This document shows, one piece after another, positions 36,801 through 49,300 of a stretch of 64,000 nucleotides of DNA. The translations under genes were made by a program, and so were the position numbers. The notes beneath the pieces were generated by a model. That model was given only the letters and a program-made list of their open reading frames with translations. It was not told the DNA's origin and made no database searches. This DNA comes from Anniella stebbinsi (taxonomy: Eukaryota; Chordata; Lepidosauria; Squamata; Anniellidae), in NCBI GenBank assembly GCA_029215795.1, contig JARDYH010000003.1, forward strand, positions 176,526,382 to 176,590,381, given 5' to 3'. The stretch's first letter is position 1. Every line of letters begins with the position of its first letter.

Positions 36801-39800
36801 CACAACAACTGTCATGATTCCAAACCCCCCTGCTAATGGGTGACGATAAAGACATCTGCTGTATAATCTACAAAACTTTATTTAACAAATAAACATCTCT
36901 TCACACCTGAAGGAGTGTGAATGCTAGGTAGCCTTGTGTTAAGAGCCTTTATAGCCCTGATTGGAGCAGTGATGGTAGGGGAGCAAGGAGTGCACAATTC
37001 CCCCAGGCATGCTAATGGTGGCTGCGGGTCTGCCCTCATGCCAGGCTCCTCTGGCTAGGTCCGTGAGGGCTGGACGCAAGGGGATCCACTGCCCTCACAG
37101 ATCCTGCCTGACACTCATGCCATTCCTACTCCTTGGGCCCTTAAGCAGTCTGCAGTACATACAGTGGCACCTCACCTCACTTTATCCAAGTTACTGAACC
37201 ATCTTTAGGGCCTAGGAAGGTTATGTCATGAGTAAGGTAAAGGGTCTAACTAGTCAAGGGTGCGACTGCCTGCCACAGCCACATCTTCCTTGAGGAGCCA
37301 TAACTCAGCAGCAGAGCACCTACATTGCATACAGAAGGTCCCAGGTTCAATCCATCCCAGGTTCAATCCTGGAATCTCCAGGTAGTGTAGGAAGAACTCC
37401 GGCCTGAAACTGTAAAGCCATTCTCAGTCAGAACCGACTATACACAGTTGGATGGGCCAACTGTCTGACTCAATATAAGGCATGTCCCTATGTGACTGAT
37501 ACTATGCTCATAAAGAATCCACATTTCAATACAAAATTGTAGAGGTGTCCCCAAAATATTTGCTGACTTTAGAATTTATGGAGCCTGGGAGCTCCGAATT
37601 TGGTGGGGCTCTGAATCCATTCTGGTTTTTAGCCAGAACTCTAAAGGAGCTATCGAAGGTGCTGAAACCTGATTGGAGCAGTGGAGCCTCTGGAAAGTGT
37701 GCAATTCCCTCAGCCACGTTAATGGCAGCTGCCATTAAGTGCGGCTGGGGAAAATGCACATTTTCTGGAGGCTCCGGAAGGCATGAATTTCCCCCTGTGC
37801 CAATGGGGGCCTCTAAGGCCCCCTTTGGCGCAGGGGAGAGGGAAATGCATGATTTCTAGAGTGTCTGGAAATTGTGAATTTCTCCCCCTCCATGCTAATG
37901 TATATATATATTGTATATAATATATATACAACTAAGACAATCTATCAAAATCAGGCTATTGCTTACTTCTTCTTCCTCCTCCTCTTCTTCTTCCTCCTCC
38001 TCCTCTTCCTCTGCCAACGCCTCTGCTTCAGCCTGCAAATCTTCTTGTTCTTCATCCTCATCTTCAGGACAGATTTCCCAACCATGATACTTAAAAGGTT
38101 CTGTCAGAGATATTCAACTTCCAGGCTTTAATGTTTTTTAAAAATAAATAAATCAGAAATATACGAGACCAGAAATCAATCACTGCCCACCTAGATTATT
38201 TTATGTTTTTACTATGCCCTCCCTCAAAATCTCCTGGTCCAGAAGAAATATAAGAAATGGTGAAGAAAATTACTTACGTTCCATAGCTAGAACACTCTGG
38301 TCAAGCAGCATCTCTGGAGTTTGCCCTTCAATCTCAAATTCAGCAGTCAGAACTAAAGGCGTCTCGGAGATTGCGACCTCCATTTTTTGCCAATCATGCA
38401 CACATTGGTTAATTTTGTTTTTAAGTGGCTCTATTTCTGGTACTTCTGGGAAGCCATCTTCAGGATACTCAGGTAGCTTGACTCCTGAACAAATCAAATT
38501 GGATTTCAGAAAATAGTTTAAAATTGTATGAAGTATATAAATTCCTTCTATTTCTGGAGATCAGGCTGGAGTGCCAATGCCTATGTAGCCAATGCAACCC
38601 TCCCCCCATACACACAAGAGAGAGGTATTGGCAAGCTTGGAGGAGCCCCGAGATTTGCAAAAGCACAAAAAAAAAATCTGGTGAAAAAGTTTAAGGGAGG
38701 GAACCCCCAAAACAGCCCAATGAGGACTGAGAGTGCTCAGTGTCCAAAGAATGCTGACTAGGATGGGGGTGGAACAGAAAATCAGGTGGGAGGAAAATGG
38801 ACTGGCGTATCCTGGAGGAGGCCATGACTGGCTGAAAGACTAAACAGGAGCAAGTCCCACTTGTAAACGTATCATTCAACGGATAATTTCCCTTCACACA
38901 TTAATTCTTCTTTTCAGTGCAACCATACGTTGAATTCCTTCTTTTTTTTAGCTCTCTTTGAACACATTTTGCAATTGCCAGGTTTATTGTTTTGTCTGCT
39001 GCGCACTGATAGCGTCCAAGAAAATAAAAAGAAGAAAGGAGCTCTGGTTACTTCATTAAATTTGCATTTGGTTATTTAATTACGGAGCAGGCCAATTCAA
39101 GTGCAGATCTGGATTTCCATCGACGAAAGCAAGGAATGTGCATAATTAGAATTAAAATATGCAACATGGCAGCTATATTTCATTGGATGGCTAAGTATAA
39201 TAAAAGGGAGGAAGGAAAGAAACTTGAGTTCGAACCCAGTTCAGATGCAATACTTCTCAGTGGTCCAGATTGTGGCTCAGCTTTTCCTTCAGTTTCAAGC
39301 TGTTCTGTTGATTCTATAGGAATAAGCAGAGAATGACGGTTGTTCCTCCAGCATATTTTATTTGAAAAACTCAAAAAGATTCCATAATCTCAAGGGAACC
39401 AACCTAGAGATACAATATTGTAATATACAAGTACAGGACTGAGGAAAAGCAACCCCCAAAATGTACAAGAGAAAAACTTAGGTTTGTTTCACGAGAGATT
39501 TTGTGTTGCTTAGGTTTCACACAAACCCAATTCAGAGATATCCACTGAATTAAATTCAGAGGGTCCATTTTAAACTCAGCTCTTATTCTTTGTTGTACAT
39601 ACAATGCACGTACATACAATGCAACCTGGCCACAGTGACATACGCCTTAGTTACATCCCCTATTTGGATTACTGTAATGCACTCTATGTGGGGCTGCCTT
39701 TGAAGAGTGTTCGGAAACTTCAGCTGGTTCAAAGAGTTGCGGCCAGATTGTTGACCGGGGCTGGCTACAGGGAGCATACAACTCCCCTGTTAAAACAGCT

Positions 39801-40316
39801 CCACTGGCTTCCAGTCTGTTTCCAGGCACAATTCAAAGTGTTGGTTATGACCTACAAAGCCCTATATGGCTCAGGTTCGGGATATCTGAAAGACTGTATT
39901 CTCCCTTATGAGCTTGCCCGCCCCCTGAGGTCTTCAGGGGAGGCCCTTCTATCCGTCCCACCACCATCACAGGCAGGCCTGGTGGGAACGAGGGAGAGGG
40001 CCTTCTCGGTGGCTGCTCCGGGGCTCTGGAACTCCCTCCCCAGGGAAGCTAGACTGGCTCCCTCCTTGGTGTGCTTTCAGAGGCAGGCTAAAACTTTTCT
40101 GTTTCAGCAGGCTTTTGGGGAGTAGTTCAGACCTTTATGGATGTACTGCTTATAGTTTGGATTTTTTCAATTATGTGTATTTTAAATGTTTTAAAATGTT
40201 TTAAATATTTTAAAATTGTACTATGTTTAATTATATTTTTATTTTTTGTATATTGCTATTTGTTTTAACTGTACATGTTTTAATTTGTAAGCCACCTTGT
40301 GTCCCATTGTTGGGAA

Positions 40317-40359
<43 letters not shown>

Positions 40360-43300
40360 TGGTTTCTTTTGAAAATTTATCTGAACCTTCACCAGCAATG
40401 GGCATCAATGAGGGGCTGCTCAGGTTCTAAAGCAGGGGTAGGGAACCTCTTTTAATACAAAGGCCGAATTCCATTTTGGAGAAGCTCCTGGGGTGAGGAT
40501 GCATTCCAATGATGGGTGGGGCCAGAGGGGTGGGACCAAAATCATTAAAAATGCCAGTATATTTTAGCTTAAAGCTCTTACTGCCAGTAACTAAGCTTTA
40601 GGATAGGAATTCAACCTTTTAGAATGGGGTGGGGGTAGGGACTGTGCAAAAGCCAAAAAAACACCAAAGGATTGGCAGCTGGGTGAAATGGAGTGAAAGC
40701 AGGAGAACGGGGCATGGCCACCTTGAGGCACCCCAGAGAGCTGGACTCAGACCCCAGGAGGGTGGGATTTGCCTCCCCCACCTTGCTCCAGAGCCTCAGG
40801 AGGTTCATCAGTGTTGACCCCTGAACCGCCATTGTTGAGGTGTGGCAGTAGCAAGCCCTGCCCTGGGAACTGACTCTTCCTCTCTGTGTATATCTCCTCT
40901 AAGGATATGTACTGACTTGACTCCAGGTGTACTCTACTGAAAAATTCTAGCAGATGGTTTTCCTGGAAAATTCTAGACCAGCAAAACATAGGTGTTGTAT
41001 GAAGTATCCCAAGATCATAGAATGCAAATCAAATGCTGATAAAATATTTCTCCGCAATTACTTGTGAGGTGAAGCATATTTCCACACAAATAAATAAGAA
41101 CAGTAAAATGTTATGTAACTGCAAGATCTTACGGGTCTTAGATTTCTGATGCTCTTCAGAATCCATAGACATCTGCTCTTCATCAAGTTGATCCTCAGAC
41201 AATACTGTTTCTGTGATTGGATATATAAAAAAATTCAGTTACTATAAACTGTGATTCACTATTTAATATTCCATGCCCCCCCTACATTTATGATAATAAA
41301 TACATAAATATGGAGAAGCCCTTAAATGGTAGTTCCAAAAAACGACAAGAGTGGTCCCATTTACTTAGAGACAATGCAAAGGGTGCAAATAAGAGAAGTG
41401 GGCTAGCCATGCAGAGGCAAGTGATGCAAGCCTTTACTTGCACTGCAGTAGCTAGCTAAAGATGGAGACAGATTGGTCTGCAGTAGTTTAACTTTTGCAT
41501 TGTAGGACTGATTGAGACATTTGGGCTGGTGTTAATTTCCTTTGCTTGGGTTTAGCTGGGACTAGGCCTTGGAAGCATGTAGTGTGACACAACTGGAATG
41601 ATACCTGATGCATATAAATCTATGCACAGTTAATTAAATCTGTGCCATCTATGTCTTTTCAGACAGAGGATGGGACAAATTATGCCTACAATTTACATGC
41701 AGTCTACCAGCTCACACAAGACATCATTTGTGTGGGGCTGGATGTGGAGAACCCTATAATCTGGGCCTGGCCATCTTCACATAAAGGATATTACTGTGTC
41801 CTGAATGTTTGATCTGGGCTATAGAAAGCCATATTATTAGTAGGGATGACTAAATCAGTCTGATTCCAGTCTATATCAGTTTTGAATGTGTTCATTCATA
41901 AATCTGTTTCATCCTGTTTTCTGCAATTATTTAAGCATGACAATTTGCATTTAAATTTTACACATTTCCTCCCTAAAATGACACATTGTTGCACATGATT
42001 TCCCCTAAAATATGCACATTTGTATGCAATCTCCCCTTAATATATGCATTTTAACACAGTTTTTGAGGTGAGAATTTCACTGCAAAATTCAAAGAAGCAC
42101 ACAGTCTAAAGGATAACTGCATTTTGATCCTTGTGCTACTCCAGACAATGTGGTTCACTTAAAATTGCAGACTGAATGAAGTTCTCCCTGTCCTTAATTA
42201 TGAGCAGAGAAGATACACGCAAAGGAAAATGGAAAAGGAAGACAATGCAAGATAAATGTTTCAGTATCCCCCAGCCTTCACTAGACAAAAAGCAAAATTA
42301 TGTACAAAACTTAACATAATCATTATTTCATTATTTCACAAATGGTACTTAAGTGAACGATTACAAACAAAAAGTTGGAATGAGACAGCACAGCATTTCT
42401 TTTGATAGAGAAAAGGATAAGCCACATGCTACAAAACTACAACCTTCTGATTTTTTCTTCTCTTTAGACACAGCAGTATCAGCCTCAGACTGAATTTTGG
42501 ACTGTGATTCAGATGCAGATGGTTGCTCTAGAAAGTCCATGGATTCTATAGGCAGAAGAAAAATACATCCATGGTAACATTCACAAACCCATTTTGGCTC
42601 TTCAGATGGGACTCTACAGAGTCCATCTACTACACTGGTGACTGTGTAAGGCCTACACAAATGACTGGATACCAAGAGATACATGTACAAGAGGAATATT
42701 TATGCAAATACAACTTTTATGACAAGGATGGTAAACCATTTTTTTTTCTGTTGAGGGCTGCATTCCCTTAGGGGCTTCCCTGTTGGGCCTGCATGCCAGT
42801 GGTGGGCGGGGCAAGAAACAAAAGTGGCTGGTGCAGGACCACCCCCTTCTCTCTCTTCCTTCATCCCTGCTCATCAAGCTACCAGGAAAGCGACAGATTG
42901 CTGTTGCCAGAGATCTGAACTAACCACTGGCTGAGGGTTTTTGACATTAGGCTGAGGGCCACAGGTTACCACCTTTGAGTTATTTAATATCAGAGTGTCC
43001 CATCAAAACATTGATCTGCTCATACTATCAGTTATTGACGAACTATTTGATTTTTTTCCTTTGAAACCACATGGTGAATTATCCACCTGGGCATAATGGC
43101 ATTTACTTAATTAACCAAAAAGCACATGCGAAAGGCTGTTTACTTTACTGAGTTGTTTTACATGCAACATTTTAACTGATACACAAACATATTTTACATG
43201 AAACTGTAAAGTTAAAATGTGCACACATGGCAAATACATATTTTGGCAAGATAAATCTCACAGATACATGTGCCAGGGAGCTAGGATTCACACTCTGCAG

Positions 43301-46300
43301 TGTGTACACAGGGGCCTATGGGCCTCTTCACACATAACTTTGCACTTAATGTGTCTAACAGATGTTTGAAAACACATGTCTCATACAGAGTATGCCTCGT
43401 ACTCATGAGAGCCAGGATTGGTTGCAGCATCCTGCTGGGGGCACTCTAAGGGAACAGTAGAGAGAGAAGTTTAGAACCTTTGTCAGCTGACTGCAAGTGC
43501 CAATCCCTGTGCGCCACATCCTAGAAAGTTCTGACCTCATAGTTCGTTCCCAATCTGAGCACATTGTCTTTAGTGTGAGGACACTGCCTAAGCTCCTGCT
43601 CCTTTTTCCTTATTGTTACCCTAGCTTTGATTACGTGCCAGGATCTCTGCCATCCTACTCCTCTGTTGTCTTGGATCTTGGACCTCTGCCTGATGTCAGC
43701 TACTCACCTGCTTCTGGTCCTCTGATTCTTATTTACTGCTCTGGAACTGAACCCCTGCCTATTTTGGACCCATTTGGACGTCCAGCCAGCTCCTCAGGTT
43801 CCCAGTACCTGATAGATTGGAGCTTGATCATTGATGAAGTCAGAACAGTGGGTGGGAAAGCTGAGTTTGTTATCATGCAATTTTTTAAAAAACTTATTTC
43901 TATTGTAAAATTTCAACAAAAGAAAAGAAAAAAGAAAGAAATGCAGCTACATAGATTTGAATATATATACACATATATGAGAGAAAATACAGGTTCCTAA
44001 GAACTATACATAAACTTCAACAAAAGCAGGCCAAATTTCCAAATAAGTACACATTTCCAGCTGTAACGGTGAGAGGAACCCCACCCATTCTAATATGCAC
44101 AGAACATAAGGCCATCTATTTAGATTCCAAAACTGACCAAGATTCCAAAACTGACCAAGATGAAACTGTGCAATGCATAAAACCCTTCTCAGTTAAAGAA
44201 CACAACTAAAAGGTTTCCATCAGTGTCACTTAGTCCAATTTCTTGCAAAAATGAAACTTATCATCCTTACTTTGAAGGGAAAAAAATGAAAAATATATAT
44301 GCAATGATTTTTTTATATATAAAGTTGCATCATGTGGGAATAGAGCTGAAATCAATGTGCCTGAGATAAATACAATTTGAACAGGAAAAACATCAGGCAG
44401 AGATCAGCATTACTGAAATGTTTGAATAGTCAGTGTTTGATTATGAAAATCAAACACCATACTTTTTTCCAACTGAGAACAGTGGCACATCTTCAAACAT
44501 ACATTTGTGCATGACCTTTCCTGGATGACTAGTTTCATCCTCCACTTCTGCGAAGGGGTGGTGGAATTGATAAATTCCTTGTTAAGTACAGAATATGGGT
44601 CTACTGGGCTAAACAAAGTAGAATGTGGAGAGGATGAAGCTGACAAGGATATTAACAAGAAGGGAATATGCCTTGCAGGGCTATATAACGGACAGGCAGA
44701 CTGGTGAACATGAACACTTGTGCAAGATTGCCAGTAATTGTTTTTTAAAAAAATATTTGCGCAAAATTCAAGATTCCCCCCCCCCCCCCCATTTTTTAAC
44801 ACCAATTGCCTCTATTAAAAAAAATGGAAATCTTGGCTTGATTGGATACAGATTGAGTTGACGCCAGCGGGGCAGGGGGGAACAGAATGAAATCCGCAGG
44901 GCTGAACCAGAAATATATCTTGGGTTTTCACTCCCCTCGCCCCCATGGAATTTCTAATCCAGAATGAAGGCTTCTTTTGTGTTTACTTACTAAGGGTTTA
45001 AAGTTCTAATTTCAATAAATACAAGTCATGCACAAGCACCACTAAAAGGTGTTGGAGTGTTTGTGGATGTTGGGAGAGTCATTCAGGACCTGGTGGATAG
45101 GAAGGCATGATGTTGTGGCCAGACCACAAGAACTCACAAGGAGGTCATTATATTTTATATTTTAATGTATTGGACTTTTAATGTCAGATTTTTATTTATA
45201 ATGTTATATCACATCGTATTTTATTATTAAATTGTTAATAGCCTTAGGTGAGCATGGTCCAGAAAGACAGCTTATAAATGTTTAAAATAAACCTAAGAAC
45301 TTTGTAGGTTGAAAAAATGAAGGTTGCTTACCTGTAACTGTAGTTCTTCGAGTGGTCATCTGTGCAGTCACACATATGGGCTCGCGCCGACGCCGAGCCT
45401 ACTTCCGGGAAACTTCAATAGCTAGATAGAGTTTTGGCGGGAACCCCTCCCCCACCATCCACCGCGCATGCTCAGGGTTCCCGCTCTAACTTACCTCAGT
45501 CCTTCTGAGACCGCTTGGCCTCGCAACTAAGGCATTAATGTATTAAATCAAACAAGAGCATGGCGAAACAACTTGACGTCACAACAGCGATGCCAAGAGG
45601 GGATGGTGGGAGGGTTGTGTGACTGCACAGATGACCACTCGAAGAACTACAGTTACAGGTAAGCAACCTTCATTTCTTCTTCGTGGTCTCTGTGCATCAC
45701 ACATATGGGCGAATAACAAGCAAGACTTACCGGAGGTGGGTAGGCACGCTGCTTGATCACTGGCAAATCGAGGAGAGAACCGCCCTTCCAAAAGAGGCGT
45801 CCTGTCGAGCTCTGACATCGAGGCGATAATGCTTAACAAACGTGGAAGCATTAGTCCAGGTGGCTGCCTTGCAGAGATCAGTCAGCGAAGCCCCCTGAAG
45901 CAACGCCGAAGATGCTGCTTGTGCCCTAGCAGAATGTGCCGTCAGTCGAAACGGAGGGTCCCGTCCCGCTACCTGGTAGGCTAGCGTAATGGTTTCCACC
46001 ACCCATTTGGATATGCGTTGAGAAGAGACAGGCAGTCCTTTGGATACTCCACCATAACAAATAAACAATTTGCGAGATTTCCTGAAAGTCTCAGTTCTCG
46101 ACTTATAGAAGGCTAGTGCCCTTCTAACATCCAATGCATGTAACGTTGCAGACAACGGGTCTGAGGATGGTTTGAAGAAAGTTGGTAGAACAATGTCCTG
46201 ATTAACGTGGAACCTTGAAGAAACTTTCGGAACAAAACTTGGGTCCGGCCTTAGCACTACCTTGTCCCTAAAAAACTGTAAATAGGGAGGGTCTACTAGT

Positions 46301-49300
46301 AGCGCTGCCAACTCCGAGACCCGCCTTGCAGACGTTATAGCAACCAAGAAAAGAGTTTTAAGCGTTAACAACCGAACATCTGTCGTGGCTAATGGTTCAA
46401 AGGGCTTTGATGTAAGTATGGTGAGAACTAATGATAGACTCCACTGCGGTACTGCCGGACGGATATTGGGAAACAAATTATTTAAACCTCTTAAAAAAGT
46501 TTTTGTCATGGGATGCGTAAACACGGAAAACCCGTCCACTAACCCATGGTTGGCCGCAATAGCAGACAAGTATACACGAATGGAAGCCGGCTTTAGCCCT
46601 GCCGAGTGCAGAGAGTAAAGAAAAGAGACAACGCTAGGTAAGTTCGCGTTCACAGGGTCAAAGGCATTTCTCTGTGCATAATCTTGGAAACGCTTCCATT
46701 TTTTATTATATGACAGCCTTGTAGAGGGCTTACGAGCTGCCTCCAAGATAGCTTTCACACCTGGTGATAACGCGAGGTTTCTCCAAGACGCCGGATTCTC
46801 CACGCCGTTAGATGTAGAGTGTGAACCTCGGGATACAGGATTTTCCCCCCCTCCCTGGACAGGAGGTTGGGGACACGTGGAAGGTTCCACACTTCCAATC
46901 TCGCCAGTCTGAGTAGCGGCGTGAACCAAGGCTGCCTTGGCCACCACGGAGCTATCATTATCGCATTTGCATTGCTGCGTCTGATATTGGCTACTGCCAA
47001 GGACAGCATGGGGAACGGAGGGAAGATATAAAGAAACCCCTTCGACCAGTCCCATTGCATGGCGTCCCCCAACGATGCTTGCCCTATGCCCGCCCTTGAG
47101 CAGAACGCTGGGCACACCGCGTTGGCAGCAGTCGCAAACAGGTCGATGCTGGGGGACCCCCAACGAGCAAATAGACGATCCAGGACATGAGGGGAGAGCT
47201 CCCATTCGTGGGTGTCGTTGAACGATCTGCTTAAGTCGTCCGCTATGACATTCTCCGTTCCCGCAATATGTAGCGCAGATAGCAGCACATTGTTGGAAAT
47301 TGCCCATTGCAGAATGTCCATCACAAGACGAAGGAGGCGATATGACCGCGTCCCTCCCTCTTTGTTCAAATACCAGACTACTGTGGTATTGTCTGTTAAA
47401 ATGCGGACATGATGTCCCTGCAGGTGAGGGGAGAAAACTCGGAGGGCCTTTTTGACCGCCAAAAGCTCTAACATGTTTATATGAAGGCGGGCTTCTGAAG
47501 GTGACCATCTTCCTTGTGTTACTAGGTCGCCGTGGTGAGCACCCCAGCCTGCTAGCGACGCATCGGTTGTAACTACGCGAGATGGGGCCGGAGTGGTGAA
47601 CGGCATTCCTCGAGAGAGATTGTGATCGTCCGACCACCACCGGAGCGAGCTTCTTACAGACAGCGGTATGGTAAGTATTAATTTGTGGGGGTTTTGCAGA
47701 GGGGAGTAATACTGGAGCAGAAACTGTTGGAGAGGCCGCATGCGTAGCCTTGCCCAACGGACGACGAACACGCTCGCTGCCATTAATCCCAGCAGTCTTA
47801 AAATTTGAAAAGCTGAGACTCGGCATTTCGACCTGAGCCTTACTGCAAACTGCCGTAGGACCATAGCCCTGTTTGTTGGAAGAAAGGCTCTTCCCACACC
47901 GGAATCCAGAGTAACTCCTATAAACTGTATTTGACGTGCTGGTCGGGTGACTGACTTTTTGTAATTTATCTGCAGCCCAAGCGACGATAGAAGCGCGATG
48001 ACCTCGTGGACGTCGGCGAGCGCTTGGCTTCTGGAGGCGGAGACGATTAGCCAATCGTCCAGGTAAGGATACACCTCGATGTTGTTGGACCGAAGGTGCG
48101 CACAAACCGCCGACATGCACTTGGTGAACACCCTTGGTGCAGACTTGAGTCCGAAGGGTAGAACGGAGAACTGGTACGCTTGGCGTCCTATGATAAACCG
48201 GAGGTAACGCCGGTATAACGGATGAATGGCGATGTGGAAATACGCATCCTTTAAGTCTATTAGCGCGAACCAACTGCCCTCCCTTAACATGGGAAGAACT
48301 GATGCCAGAGTTATCATTCGAAATTTTCTGGTTCGTATGAACTTGTTCAAAGCTCTGAGATCCATAATGGGACGAAGGCCCCCGTCCCTTTTTGGCACCG
48401 TAAAATACCGGGAATAAAACCCGGAGTGTAGATGGGTTGGCTTCACCCTTGTGATTGCCCTTTTGCGAAGCAGTTTGGTGGTTTCCTGCGTTAGAACTAG
48501 TGAGGGTGGCGTAGATTTTATGGTACCAAGAGGAGGAGGGGCTTCGAACTCCATTCTGTAACCCTCTGCGATGATGTTCAATACCCAAGCATCCGAAGTT
48601 ATGGACGCCCAAGTCTGCAGAAAAGGTTGAAGCCTGCTTGTTTGGTCTCCGAGCTGTGCTGGCGTCAAGTCAAAGACGACGCTTGCTCGACTGCTGTTGC
48701 TTGTTGCGTTGTTGGAAGCGCCCTGCTGATTTACGCTGTTGGTACGACCTAGACGTGTCCGGCTGATAGCGCTGACCCCTATCCAGCTGTTGCTTGTAAG
48801 GTACAGGCCTGTACCATTTACGTTGCCTATAATGCTGCTGAACTGGTTGAGAACTCATTTTCTTCGCCGTCATTCTGGCTTTGTGCAGGGTATCCAGCGT
48901 TGCATCCGTTTCAGAATTGAAAAGACCTTCCCCGTCAAAGGGAAGATCTTCTATTCGGTTTTTTGTCTCCTGCGGTAACATAGCCGAACGGAGCCACGCG
49001 TGGCGGCGCAATGCCACTGCTCCAACCATTGCCTTAGATAGACAGTCAGTGATATGGCGGGCTGTCGTTAGTTCTTGCCGTGACAGTCTAATGGCCTCTG
49101 CTTGAAACACGCGAGCTAGCTCCCGCTGGTCGTCCGGAAGGTAGTCCGTCAAGGACGAAACCTTCTCCCAGAGGAACAATTGGTACCGCGCCATTAACGC
49201 CATATAGTTGTTTATTTTGACACCTAGAGATGTAGATGCATAAATACGTCGTCCATACGCATCCAATTTGCGGCCCTCCTTGTCTGTGGGTGCAGAATGC

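Larger units (their letters stand above)
38485..41132 (-). other. AK9: AK9 intron with an L2 3' end
   Basis: A 2.6 kb intron with an L2 fragment on the plus strand (39604-40357) and a GGTGCAGAACC-family relative at 40430-40625. No host exon is expected from the phases. Confidence 0.6.

Noticed and set aside
36810..37110. Possible solo LTR in an AK9 intron
   Set aside because: It has AATAAA and a TATA-like phrase, but no clear TG/CA ends or target duplication.
43497..44000. 167-codon plus-strand open frame
   Set aside because: Pro/Ser/Leu-rich with no domain, codon pattern or splice partner; perhaps part of an old LTR, but no repeat pair was seen.
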